Under the pieces are notes generated by a model. The model saw only the letters and a program-made list of their open reading frames with translations. It had not been told where the DNA came from and did no database searches. 64,000 nt of DNA from ENR-C587 sp942493235. Lineage in GTDB: Bacteria; Bacteroidota; Ignavibacteria; Kapaibacteriales; UBA2268. Where the stretch lies: assembly GCA_942493235.1 (NCBI GenBank), contig OW818676.1, positions 2,914,001 through 2,978,000 on the forward strand. The letters are read 5' to 3'. The position numbers and the translations under genes were made by a program. This document shows positions 8,656-17,699 of the stretch, one piece after another. Within the stretch, counting starts at the first letter, position 1, and the number at the start of each line of letters is the position of its first letter.

Positions 8656-11004
8656 TTACAATTCAACTATCGTTACTCCATCGCCGCCCTCGGTCAAATC
8701 GCCTAGCCTAAATTTAATTACAGACGGATGCTCCGACAAATACTCGTGAACGGCATGACGCAATGCACCGGTACCCTTGCCGTGGATAACAGTTAATATA
8801 TTTACATTGCTAACCAAAGCATCATTTATCAAATCGTCGATTTCTCTGATAGAGGCTTCGGCTCTCTTTCCGCGTAGGTCAAGACGTGTCTGAGCATCAA
8901 ATTTCAAATAATTGGAATATTCTTTTTTTAGTTTATCTTTCTTTTTTGTTTTAATTAGTTGATTAGTCGGCATGCGGAATTTAACTCCGTTGAAATCGAC
9001 TAAAGCCATTTTACCGTTATCGTCAATGAATATAACTGTACCGACAGAATCGGAATCTTCGATAGTAACTACATCACCTTCAGCTAATTTATCTGGTTCA
9101 GCTGGAATTGTGTTTTTATTGTCGTTCTTCTTAACTTTATTTTCAAGATTTTGTTTCTCGGTTTGGAATTCTTTTTTTACCTCGGCAACTGCTTTCTGCT
9201 CTTCACGAATTTCACGAACAGTTTTTTCAATAAGAGCATTTGCAGAATTCAATACTTCAAGGGCTTCTTTATGAGCTGTATCAATTAGTTCTTTTTTCTT
9301 GAGTTTAATTTCTTTCAGCTTAGTTTCATATTCAATTCTAAGCTTTTCAGCTTTCATTTTCTCTTGAGCAGCAATTAACTTCAACTGCTCGGCTTCTTGT
9401 TTATATTGCTGAAGTAGCGAAATACTTTTTTCTAATTCGGAATGCCCCCCGCCTAAGAATTTATCAGCTCTTTCTAATACCAATCTATTAAGCCCAAGGC
9501 TCTTAGCCAGAGCAAAGGCATAGCTATTGCCGGGAATACCGGATAAGTATTTATAGGTTGGTTTTAGCTTTTTGTCATCAAATTCCAGCGACGCATTTTC
9601 GATTTCTTCGCGATTGAGAGAATATGTTTTCAGTGATGATTGATGCGTAGTAACAATAAAAAATGCGTTTAATGCAATAAATGTATCCAATATACCTGCC
9701 GCAAGAGCTGCACCTTCGTAAGGGTCTGTACCGGAGCAAATCTCATCAACTAATACAAGCGATTGAGCCGTACAGCACTCGACAATATTTTTAATTTGGA
9801 TAATTTGCGAGCTAAAAGTAGATAAATCGTGCTCAATTGATTGATTATCGCCTATAGATGAATAAATCATACGAAAATTGGTTTTACATACACCGAGGGG
9901 GAATATACCGCTCAGAGCCATTGCAATATTAATACCTATACTTTTCAGTGCTACGGTTTTACCACCGGCGTTTGGACCGGATATCAACTGACCGCGTTTT
10001 TTATCGTTAAATTCTGCACTTAGTGGGATTACATTATTAATATTTTTCCCATGGCATAGTAAAGGATGGCGAATGTCTTTTAGATAAATTTCGTTTTCGT
10101 CGGAAATATTCGGTTTAATTCCACCAAAATCAAGAGCATATTTTGCCCTTGCCATTATTGAATCCAGATGGATAATTATATCATAAGACATTAATAATTG
10201 TCGTGCATCTTGCCCGATTTCCTGAGTCAGATTCTGAAGTATTTTGTATATTTCACGTTTTTCTTCGCTCATTAGCATTGAAATTTCGTTATTCATCTCA
10301 AATGTCTCACTCGGTTCTAAAAACACAGTCGAACCGGTCTGTGAGACGTTATGAATAATTCCGGGTACATGCCTCTTATGCTCGGCTTTAACAGGAATCA
10401 CAAAACGTCCGTCTCGAATAGAGATAAACTCTTCAGTAACCATATCGTCTTTGACTACATTTGCTAATATTTTTTCTAAACGCTGACGCAGTCTATGAGA
10501 TTTTTCTATAATTTCTCTTCGGATTCGCATAAGCTCTCTTGAAGCAGAGTCCTTAATCTCGCCGTTTTCATCTATAGCGTCACTAATATGCTTTTCTAAT
10601 AGTTTGTTCTCAAATAATGGCTCTACCCTATCCCATATTACTGGATATTTATCTCGCCTAAGCGAGAAATAAATTTTCAAGCTACGAGACTGATTCATGA
10701 GCTGACACAATTTTAAAATCTCTCCGGAAGTAAGTACCGCATTAGTAACCAAGGATTTATGTAATTTTGTTCTTACATCGTCTATACCATCATAAGGGAT
10801 TTCATCATCGGCGACTAAAATGGAAACCATCTGCTCGATAAGTCCGTATTCATCATTTAGAAATTGATTATCATCGGTAGGCTCCAAACTTGTAATAATC
10901 TCTTTAGCTGATTCACTAAGTGCATATTTTGCGACATAATTAAGCAATGATTCAAATTCCAATTGCCTAAGAGCTAAATTCTGTAAAGTTTTTTCATCTG
11001 TCAT
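8656..11004 (-). CDS. mutS2: Endonuclease MutS2
   Basis: This 782-residue protein has the usual length for MutS2. It carries the MutS-type core and ATPase: Walker A GPNAGGKT near residue 344, then DLSTFSSQ, then Walker B LVLVDEICSGTDPYEGAAL. A charged coiled coil follows at about 510-630. The C-terminal Smr nuclease domain (about 708-782) reads LDLRGKRAEASI and has the HGKGTGALRHAV motif. MutS2 lacks the mismatch-recognition domain of MutS. It binds branched DNA and suppresses recombination, and in Bacillus it also rescues collided ribosomes. The gene is monocistronic here. Confidence 0.97.
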   Translation of the reverse strand: MTDEKTLQNLALRQLEFESLLNYVAKYALSESAKEIITSLEPTDDNQFLNDEYGLIEQMVSILVADDEIPYDGIDDVRTKLHKSLVTNAVLTSGEILKLCQLMNQSRSLKIYFSLRRDKYPVIWDRVEPLFENKLLEKHISDAIDENGEIKDSASRELMRIRREIIEKSHRLRQRLEKILANVVKDDMVTEEFISIRDGRFVIPVKAEHKRHVPGIIHNVSQTGSTVFLEPSETFEMNNEISMLMSEEKREIYKILQNLTQEIGQDARQLLMSYDIIIHLDSIMARAKYALDFGGIKPNISDENEIYLKDIRHPLLCHGKNINNVIPLSAEFNDKKRGQLISGPNAGGKTVALKSIGINIAMALSGIFPLGVCKTNFRMIYSSIGDNQSIEHDLSTFSSQIIQIKNIVECCTAQSLVLVDEICSGTDPYEGAALAAGILDTFIALNAFFIVTTHQSSLKTYSLNREEIENASLEFDDKKLKPTYKYLSGIPGNSYAFALAKSLGLNRLVLERADKFLGGGHSELEKSISLLQQYKQEAEQLKLIAAQEKMKAEKLRIEYETKLKEIKLKKKELIDTAHKEALEVLNSANALIEKTVREIREEQKAVAEVKKEFQTEKQNLENKVKKNDNKNTIPAEPDKLAEGDVVTIEDSDSVGTVIFIDDNGKMALVDFNGVKFRMPTNQLIKTKKKDKLKKEYSNYLKFDAQTRLDLRGKRAEASIREIDDLINDALVSNVNILTVIHGKGTGALRHAVHEYLSEHPSVIKFRLGDLTEGGDGVTIVEL

Positions 11005-11439
11005 AAGTATATATAATTATTTAATAAATATTTTCAAATAAAATCAAGTAATTAATTAGACGAATGTAAGCTACTTTTTAATGTTTTTAAAATTCATTTT
11101 ATAACTATAAAATACAATATTCCTGCATATTGAGGGGTGGCATCGCGAAGCGATGACGGGGTGGGTTCTTTCTTCGGAATTGGGAAGTAGGAAATAGGAA
11201 TTAGGAATTTGCTCGTCTCCTTACTACGCTCTGCGTAGTAAGGCTACTCTTCCAACAGCGTTAGATGTTGAACATCTGTAGAATATATTTTGCACTTCCT
11301 TTTTCTTTCTTTTACAAATCTATTTGTATTAGGAAATAATGAAGAAATTGATTAAGCGATATATAAACAACCCACAGGTTTAACTACGGGTTGTTTAATA
11401 AAAAGCAATATGGATGGTAACTTAGTAAGATTCATATTC
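11005..11439. repeat. Intergenic region with an inverted copy of the family 1 hairpin repeat
   Basis: Positions about 11128-11325 read, on the minus strand, like a unit of the array at 12957-14640. Present are GGGGTGGCATCGC-GAA-GCGATGACGGGG, the GGAATTGGGAAGTAGGAAATAGG purine tract, the CCTTACTACGC-TCT-GCGTAGTAAGG hairpin and the CAACAGC...GATGTTG hairpin. With the array on the other side it brackets the 11440-12895 genes in inverted orientation. No gene is visible. Confidence 0.7.
11365..11396 (-). terminator. Possible terminator of the 11440-11811 gene
   Basis: On the minus strand AACAACCC and GGGTTGTTT form a 9-bp stem followed by ATATATC. It lies about 45 bp downstream of the stop. The T-run is weak. 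Confidence 0.45.
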
Positions 11440-11811
11440 TCAATCTTTTATATTCTTTAAAGCTCTTTTACCAATGAAATAGAATATTACTAAGCTTAAA
11501 CCAATACAAATAGTAATTGATGAACCCATAGCTACTGGACCTTCAAAATGGAGAACCCAGTGCAAATAATTAGCTACTAAAAATCCAACACCAAAACCGA
11601 TTAATATCATGCCGATTTTTAAAAATATAAGTAGATAGATTGACAGCTTGTTTTTTGTTGATTTAGCCGGAGAATTATATCCCCACACTAAATTTGGGTC
11701 TATATCTTTGTCCATAATTGCCATTCTTTCTTTGTGCCTTGTGCTGATATTTAAATAAAATATTGCATAAATTGTCGCACATATCATCAGAAATACTAAA
11801 ACGCCTTCCAT
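11440..11811 (-). CDS. Small integral membrane protein (DUF6249-like)
   Basis: This 123-residue protein has an N-terminal membrane segment (residues about 3-20). A short charged stretch follows, HKERMAIMDKDIDPNLVWGY, then two further hydrophobic segments at about 60-80 and 95-113. The layout HKERMAIMDKG.. plus two C-terminal helices resembles the DUF6249 proteins found beside ECF sigma factors in Bacteroidota; I am recalling that family, not measuring it. It is transcribed divergently from the sigma factor gene next door, which supports a link to that regulatory unit. No catalytic motif is visible. Confidence 0.65.
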   Translation of the reverse strand: MEGVLVFLMICATIYAIFYLNISTRHKERMAIMDKDIDPNLVWGYNSPAKSTKNKLSIYLLIFLKIGMILIGFGVGFLVANYLHWVLHFEGPVAMGSSITICIGLSLVIFYFIGKRALKNIKD

Positions 11812-11875
11812 ATTATTACCTCATAAATTTTAAATATTTTCTTTTCAAAAATAATAACGCTATATTTTAATATAA

Positions 11876-11911
11876 AGTTGCAAAAAATATTATTATATTT
11901 ATATTGCAACT
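11876..11911. promoter_or_regulatory. Inverted repeat AGTTGCAA..TTGCAACT in the divergent promoter region
   Basis: Eight-base perfect arms (11876-11883 and 11904-11911) enclose a 20-bp AT-only spacer. They lie between the divergent 11440 gene and the sigma factor gene. The position suits an operator acting on both genes, but no factor can be named. Confidence 0.4.
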
Positions 11912-11942
11912 ATTTTATAATATTAAGCGTTCTTATTGATAT

Positions 11943-12518
11943 ATGAAAGTATCAGAAGACATAGAAATAATTAAGCAAGTACTTAACGGTAATACAAGTG
12001 CTTACAAAAGTATTATTGACAAGCATAAAAACTCTTGTTTTAATTTAGCATATAGAATTCTCGGTAATCGCCAAGATGCTGAGGAATGTACAGCCGATGC
12101 TTTTATTAATGCTTTTAATGCTTTAAAAAATTATAATAATAATTTTAAATTTCGCTCTTGGCTAATGAAAATTACTTTTAACAGAGCAATTTCTATGAGA
12201 AGAAAAAAGAAAATCCCTATACAGCAAATCGAAAATGAAGACGAATATTCTTATATACAAGATTCAGTTGAGACTTACAGTCAAATATTTTCAGCAGATA
12301 AAAAGATGATAATTGACAATGCTCTAAGCTGTTTGGATAATGAATCGCGAGCTATAGTAAATCTCTTCTATTATGAAGAGTTTAGCTTAGAAGAAATTTC
12401 CGATTTGGTCAATTCAAATATAAACACTGTAAAATCTAAACTATTTAGAGCAAGACAAAAAATGAAATCTGCAATTAATCGTTTCTATCAAAATGAAGAA
12501 AAAAATATGGTGCTATAA
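11943..12518 (+). CDS. RNA polymerase ECF-type sigma factor
   Basis: This 191-residue sigma-70 family protein has only regions 2 and 4. Region 2 (about 20-85) includes LAYRILGNRQDAEECTADAF, FRSWLMKITFNRA and a basic end at RRKKK. Region 4 (about 125-180) carries a helix-turn-helix with YYEEFSLEEISDL..NINTVKSKLFRARQKM. These are ECF features for directing RNA polymerase to a small regulon. The stop codon overlaps the start of the next gene by one base (TAATG), so the small membrane protein downstream is translationally coupled and probably modulates the sigma factor. Confidence 0.93.
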   Translation: MKVSEDIEIIKQVLNGNTSAYKSIIDKHKNSCFNLAYRILGNRQDAEECTADAFINAFNALKNYNNNFKFRSWLMKITFNRAISMRRKKKIPIQQIENEDEYSYIQDSVETYSQIFSADKKMIIDNALSCLDNESRAIVNLFYYEEFSLEEISDLVNSNINTVKSKLFRARQKMKSAINRFYQNEEKNMVL

Positions 12519-12895
12519 TGAATGATAAAGATTTTAAGTTGTTATTTAAAGAGACTTCCGTAGAATTAGCTGATGATTTCTCGGATACTTTAATGCAAAA
12601 AATTAATTTGCAGCATAAGACTGCAAAATCCGTAATATTTACAAATATTAAAATTGTAAATATTATTCTATCTGCTATCATCAGTTTAGGGCTGATTATC
12701 TATTATTTTCTTTATCAGGAAGTTAGCTCTGAATTGTCTCAATTTATATCAAAATTCACTAATAATATAAATATTGATTTTACAAAAATATTTACCTTAG
12801 ACATTTCTAAAACCATACTATATATTTGTCTTTTAGTACTTTTTGTTTTAGTATTTGATAAAATATTATTTCGTTTATTTAATCGCAAAAACTAA
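12518..12895 (+). CDS. Small two-helix membrane protein coupled to the sigma factor (candidate anti-sigma)
   Basis: This 125-residue protein has a soluble N-terminus of about 45 residues (MNDKDFKLLFKETSVELADDFSDTLMQKI), a membrane segment at about 47-67, a polar loop and a second segment at about 98-118 ending in a basic tail. The ATG overlaps the stop of the ECF sigma gene. Anti-sigma factors often have exactly this position and a cytoplasmic N-terminal helix bundle, but no known anti-sigma motif such as the zinc HxxxCxxC is present. The role is inferred from context only. Confidence 0.7.
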   Translation: MNDKDFKLLFKETSVELADDFSDTLMQKINLQHKTAKSVIFTNIKIVNIILSAIISLGLIIYYFLYQEVSSELSQFISKFTNNINIDFTKIFTLDISKTILYICLLVLFVLVFDKILFRLFNRKN

Positions 12896-12956
12896 ATATT
12901 GACTTCGTTCAGAATGACAAATTTTAGACTGTTTTATTCAAGCATATTAAAACTTT

Positions 12957-14640
12957 CATTTTACCAATATTCAACATCTAATGATGTTGGAACAGTAGCC
13001 TTACTACGCAGAGCGTAGTAAGGAGACGAGCAAATTCCTAATTCCGAACATCAATCCCCATGAATTAAGAACCATCCCGTCATCGCTTCGCGATGCCACC
13101 CCTCCAATGGATGGGAATTTGAAGAAATAGCTACAAAACACCAGCTCTTATTATCCAAATATTCTCTTTAAGCCCTCTCCTTTGGAGAGGGTTTGTTTGA
13201 GGTTGAAAGATTTTCAGACACCAGCCACACTACGCAGAGCATAGTAAGGAGACGAGCAAATTCCTAATTCCGAACCTCTATTCCCATGAATTAAGAACCA
13301 CCCCGTCATCGCTTCGCGATGCCACCCCTCCAATTGGAGGGGAATTTGAAGAATAGTCTATAAAGTGTTACCCATATCTTCAATATATAATCTTAAAGCC
13401 CTCCCCAAGGGGAGGGTTTGGGTGGGGTTGGAAGATATTCGCCACTAACCACACTAAGCAGAGCATAGTGCGAAGACGTACAAAAAAGCATTCGAAGTGA
13501 AGAAAGAAAAAGGGAGTGCCGCCTTTTTTTCTACCAATATTCAACATCTAACGCTGTTGTAAGAAAAGAATCGATTCCAGTTTCTACTTTCTATTTCCTA
13601 ATTCCGAACCTCTATCCCCATGAATTAAGAACCACCCCGTCATCGCTTCGCGATGCCACCCCTCCATTTGAGGTGAATTTGAAGATTTGCTACTAAACAG
13701 TTACCTCTATCATCAATATACAATCTTTAAGCCCTCTCCTTTGGAGAGGGTTTGGGTGAGGTTGGAAGATTTCAGACACCAGCCACACTACGCAGAGCAT
13801 AGTGCGGAGACCTGCAAAAAACATTCGAAGCGAAGAAAGAAAAAGGGAGTGATAGCTTTTATTCTACCAATATTCAACAGCTAACGCTGTTGGAAGAGTA
13901 ACCTTACTACGCAGAGCGTAGTAAGGAGACGAGCATATTTCTATTTCCTATTTCCCAATTCCCGAACCCCTATCCCCGAACCCCAAATTAAGAACCACCC
14001 CGTCATCGCTTCGCGATGCCACCCCTCCATTGGAGTGGAATTTGAAGATTTGCTAATAAACTGTTACCTCTATCATCAATATAAAATCTTTAAGCCCTCT
14101 CCTTTGGAGAGGGTTTGGGTGAGGTTGAAAGATTTTCAGACACCAGCCGCACTACTCAGAGCGTAGTATGGAGACCTGCAAAAAAACATTCGAAGAGAAG
14201 AAAGAAAAAGGGAGTGCTAACTTTTTTTCTACCAATATTCAACAGCTAACACTGTTGGAAGAAAAGAATTGATTCCAGTTTCTATTTCCTATTTCCCAAT
14301 TCCCGAACCCCTATCCCCGAACCCCAAATTAAGAACCACCCCGTCATCGCTTTGCGATGCCACCCCTCCATTTGAGGTGAATTTGAAGATTTGCTACTAA
14401 ACAGTTACCTCTATCATCAATATACAATCTTTAAGCCCTCTCCTTTGGAGAGGGTTTGGGTGAGGTTGAAAGATTTTCAGACACCAGCCACACTACGCAG
14501 AGCGTAGTAAGGAGACGTAAAAAAAAACATTCGAAGAGAAGAAAAAAAAGGGAGTGCTAACTTTTTTCTACCAATATTCAACAGCTAACGCTGTTGTAAG
14601 AAAAGAATCGATTCCAGTTTCTACTTCTTACTTTCAACTT
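12957..14640. repeat. 1.7-kb array of imperfect tandem repeats made of hairpin modules (family 1)
   Basis: The gene-free stretch holds five units, marked by CATCGC-TTC-GCGATG hairpins near 13081, 13308, 13642, 14005 and 14345, at intervals of roughly 225 to 365 bp. Each full unit has modules in a set order: CAACAGC-TAAC-GCTGTTG, sometimes CCTTACTACGC-AGA-GCGTAGTAAGG, pyrimidine tracts of the form CTATTTCCCAATTCCCGAACC, CCACCCCGTCATCGC hairpin plus CCACCCCTCC, CCCTCTCC-TTT-GGAGAGGG, and ACATTCGAAGNGAAGAAAGAAAAAGGGAGTG. Fragments of the same family occur at 2738-2945, 11128-11325 and 25680-25960. No reading frame runs through several units. No transposase or CRISPR genes adjoin it. Confidence 0.85.
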
Positions 14641-14683
14641 AATAAACATTATAACTTTCAACTTTATAACTTTATAAACTGAA

Positions 14684-15130
14684 TCAGGCAAGCTTTTCTT
14701 TTACAATTCTTTGAACCATATTGCCATCAGCTTTTCCAGATAATTGCTTCATAGCAGGACCCATTACTTTACCCAAATCTTTCATACCCTCTGCCCCGAC
14801 TTCGTTTATAAAATTAGAAATAAAAATGTTTACTTCATCTTCGGTCATTTGTTTAGGCAGGAATTCTTCGATAATAGCGAGTTCTTTGCTTTCTTTATCC
14901 GACAGTTCGGTTCTTCCTGCATTTTTGTACATTTCAATTGCATCTTTTCTCTTTTTTGCAGCCGCAATCAACATTTTCTGCTCGTCTTGCTCGTTCATAT
15001 CTCTGCCTACACCGCTTGTTTTGAATTCAAGAATGGCAGCACGAATAGAACGCATAGTTTCTAAACGAAGTTTATCGCCACTTTTCATAGCGGTTTTCAT
15101 TTCTTCAGTAATTTTCAGCTCTAAGTTCAT
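14684..15130 (-). CDS. GatB/YqeY domain-containing protein
   Basis: This 148-residue protein is a full-length stand-alone YqeY: KITEEMKTAMKSGDKLRLETMRSIRAAI at the start, MLIAAAKKRKDAIEMYKNAGRTELSDKE in the middle and the C-terminal helix-rich GAEGMKDLGKVMGPAMKQLSGKADGNMVQRIVKEKL. The fold is the tRNA-binding tail domain of the GatB amidotransferase subunit. Stand-alone members may assist tRNA-dependent amidation, but the exact role is unproven. It has its own promoter just after the stop of the upstream kinase gene (15172-15203). Confidence 0.93.
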   Translation of the reverse strand: MNLELKITEEMKTAMKSGDKLRLETMRSIRAAILEFKTSGVGRDMNEQDEQKMLIAAAKKRKDAIEMYKNAGRTELSDKESKELAIIEEFLPKQMTEDEVNIFISNFINEVGAEGMKDLGKVMGPAMKQLSGKADGNMVQRIVKEKLA

Positions 15131-15171
15131 TTTATTTTCCCTAATGTTTTTTACAAATATTATACATGTTA

Positions 15172-15203
15172 CAAAAATAAGAATTTTAATACTTTAAGCC
15201 AAA
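15172..15203 (-). promoter_or_regulatory. Bacteroidota-type promoter for the YqeY gene
   Basis: On the minus strand TTTG (15203-15200) and TATTTTTG (15179-15172) are spaced by 20 bp, an exact match to the TTTG / TAnnTTTG consensus. The -7 element ends 41 bp upstream of the YqeY ATG, and the whole promoter lies within 5 bp of the stop of the preceding kinase gene. Confidence 0.75.
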
Positions 15204-15207
15204 TATT

Positions 15208-17073
15208 TCAATTTAAAGTATGATTTAAATTCTTTGGTAATGTAACAGTAAATATTGTTCCATAGTTAACTTCACTTGTTACTGTAATATTTCCATTTAG
15301 TGTCTCAATAAGTCTTTTAGCAATTGTCAAGCCTAATCCGGTACCGGAAATACTACCTACATTATTACTGCGATGAAAGGGTTCAAATAAATTACCAATA
15401 TCTTGCTGAGGAATACCGATTCCATTATCTTCGACAGAGAATTGAACTTCATCAATTGTGGAATCAATTGAAACAATTATTTCCGAGCCATAATCGGAAT
15501 ATTTTGATGCGTTCGATAATAGATTAGACAAAATATGGTTGATAATAATTGGGTCGCTATTGATAAATATATTGTTTGTTTGATAATTTAATTTGATATT
15601 GTGCTTTCCCATATCTACATATTTAAGATTATCAATAGATTTACGCATGAAGTCCACCAAGTCAAATTCTGTATATCGGGTGCTGACGTTACCGGTATCG
15701 CTTTTCCCCAAAATCAAAACATCTTCAAGCAGTGCAGTCATCAGCTTGACTGAATCTTGAATCCTCGATAATTGAGTACTAAACATATCGCTTTCGCCGT
15801 TTATTTTACACTTCTCTAAAATATAAGTAGAAGATAAAATAACAGTCAAAGGTGTACGATATTCATGAGAGACCATCGAAACAAATCTGGTCTTTAATTC
15901 ATTAATCTCCCTTTCACTTTGCAGTGCGAGCTCAAGATTTTCCTGTGCAATTATCAATTCGGTCGATATTCGATTTTTTTCATCCATTTCAGTTCTTAAC
16001 TCAATAAGAGCATCTTCTAATTGAGCAGTTCTGTCTTCAACTCTGTCTTCAAGCTCAATATTGGCATCAACGAGTTTTTCCTGCTGGTCTAAAATTATTT
16101 GCTTAGACAGCTTAATATTTTGCAACATAGTTCTAAATGAGTTTGATAATACTCCGATTTCATCATTAGAATTCACATTAATTCTTACATCGTAATTCCC
16201 TTCAGCTATTTTCAATGTAGTATTATTTAATTCGATAATTGGTTTTGAAATTGCTTTAGCAATAATAAAAGACCAAATTACAGAGCATATTACAGTAAGT
16301 GATATAATTATGATTAGTATAAATTGTGTATTATCAGCTATTTTTGATTTTTCGGCTACTAATTCCTCGCTATTATCTTTAATTACTAATTCTAATTTTT
16401 CGAATTGATTTTCCATTGAATTCAATATTTTAAATACATTTACTAATTTATAAAATCCCTCTAAATAGTAATCCGAGTATTTTAATATATTACTTTTTTC
16501 TCTTGAACTCATTCCGCTATTAAGTAATATTTTTTTAAACTGCGAAATAGAGTTTTCTACTTTAGTAATATACTTAGAAGACTTTCGCATAATAAAATCT
16601 TTTTCACTCCTGCGGGCTTGAAGTATATTGATTATTAAATCCTTAGAGCGTGATAGATACACCATGTTTTCTATATTATGAACTCCGTTTCTGAATTCAC
16701 CTTCTATACCGTTATTTTCGTCTAAGCCACGGTATTTCATAGTATCAACATATTGCTTGAATAATTTAACGTAGTTATCTTTATTTGAATTTAGGGAATA
16801 TAATTGACTACTTTCTAATTCGTCTATATAAGCATCAATTTTATTAATTTTATCATAAAATTTCTTTGCGATATTTAAATCTCTGGTTTTTGAAAATTCA
16901 ATTCTGAACTGAGTGGCTGTATTAATGGAGGCTTCGATTATTCTTAGCTTATCCCTCTGATTTAACATATCAATAGTATAATAGGACAAAAAAACGATTG
17001 CTACTAAAACCAATTCTAAGACCGAAGCCATAAGTATAATCTTGGCACGTAAAGACTTGCTAAAATAATTCAT
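15208..17073 (-). CDS. Membrane sensor histidine kinase with HAMP domain
   Basis: This 621-residue kinase has an N-terminal membrane helix (about 10-32), a long helical periplasmic sensor (about 35-245) and a second helix (about 248-270). A HAMP domain follows (KPIIELNNTTLKIAEGNYDVRI), then a coiled coil, then a HisKA domain with the phosphorylated His near residue 400 in SMVSHEYRTPL. The HATPase domain shows N (ILSNLLSNASKYS), G1 (VEDNGIGIPQQD) and G2 (GTGLGLTIAKRLIE) boxes. It is an orthodox kinase without a receiver. No response regulator is adjacent, so its partner is elsewhere. The sensor looks like a four-helix bundle; its ligand is unknown. Confidence 0.93.
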   Translation of the reverse strand: MNYFSKSLRAKIILMASVLELVLVAIVFLSYYTIDMLNQRDKLRIIEASINTATQFRIEFSKTRDLNIAKKFYDKINKIDAYIDELESSQLYSLNSNKDNYVKLFKQYVDTMKYRGLDENNGIEGEFRNGVHNIENMVYLSRSKDLIINILQARRSEKDFIMRKSSKYITKVENSISQFKKILLNSGMSSREKSNILKYSDYYLEGFYKLVNVFKILNSMENQFEKLELVIKDNSEELVAEKSKIADNTQFILIIIISLTVICSVIWSFIIAKAISKPIIELNNTTLKIAEGNYDVRINVNSNDEIGVLSNSFRTMLQNIKLSKQIILDQQEKLVDANIELEDRVEDRTAQLEDALIELRTEMDEKNRISTELIIAQENLELALQSEREINELKTRFVSMVSHEYRTPLTVILSSTYILEKCKINGESDMFSTQLSRIQDSVKLMTALLEDVLILGKSDTGNVSTRYTEFDLVDFMRKSIDNLKYVDMGKHNIKLNYQTNNIFINSDPIIINHILSNLLSNASKYSDYGSEIIVSIDSTIDEVQFSVEDNGIGIPQQDIGNLFEPFHRSNNVGSISGTGLGLTIAKRLIETLNGNITVTSEVNYGTIFTVTLPKNLNHTLN

Positions 17074-17274
17074 ATTTGCTCTTCTCTATTTAACACACAT
17101 TAAGGAATGCAATTTTACAATTTTAAGTTAAGTTTAGAATAAATTTCAAGTTAATTAGGAGTTAATATGGATTATAATCAAAATATAAAAGTCTTTTATA
17201 AGTGATAATACACTTGTCTGTAGGTGCTGAAGTATTAGGTAGATAACAAACTATCGATATGAAGTAATTTTTGG

Positions 17275-17580
17275 TTCTTCGCTATTATGTGTGGGTAAGC
17301 AAATAAAGAAATCTTTCTTACAACAGCGATAGCTGTTGAACATCGGTAATAAACATTGTTTAGTCCCCACACTCTTTTTTCTCTTTTGGTCGTTAAAAGA
17401 AGAGAGTGATAGTGGTGTATCTCATTATATTACAGATATTTAACTCCTAACGGAGTTAAGATATAATATCATTGATGTTTATCAAATAATTTATCCAAAA
17501 CCAATATTTGATATATTAAGGTTTTGATAATACTAATAACAAATATTTGCTAACCCACTTAAAATAGCAAAGCCCCAATT
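17275..17580 (+). repeat. MITE-like element, family 2 copy A (306 bp)
   Basis: This is one of three copies of a 306-bp noncoding element (others at 29611-29917 and 48252-48557). The ends are imperfect inverted repeats: left CTTCGCTATTATGTGTGGG and the reverse complement of the right end CTTTGCTATTTTAAGTGGG, both continuing to GCAAAT, about 23 of 28 matching. Inside are two hairpins, AACAGC-GATA-GCTGTT and TTAACTCC-TAAC-GGAGTTAA. No open frame is conserved between copies. The remainder of the 17074-17699 gap holds nothing else except the terminator at 17634-17668. Confidence 0.8.
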
Positions 17581-17631
17581 TATTTAATTTACTGTTTGTA
17601 CTTTAAATTTTCAATTTTTGAAATTTATAAA

Positions 17632-17669
17632 AAAAGAGGTTGTCTAATAAGTATGGACAACCTCTTTAT
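17632..17669 (-). terminator. Rho-independent terminator of the TonB receptor gene
   Basis: On the minus strand AGAGGTTGTC and GACAACCTCT form a 10-bp stem followed by seven T, about 30 bp after the receptor stop. Confidence 0.88.
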
Positions 17670-17699
17670 TGTATAATTAATAACAAACAAATACTAAAT

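Noticed and set aside
13687..13884. 65-codon open frame inside the repeat array
   Set aside because: It spans repeat modules and hairpins, other units do not keep it open, and no start signal is present.
12957..14640. Insertion sequence remnants
   Set aside because: No transposase fragment is detectable in any frame; the content is noncoding hairpin modules.
14721..15197. 158-codon plus-strand frame opposite the YqeY gene
   Set aside because: It is the antisense shadow of a well-conserved protein family with its own promoter.
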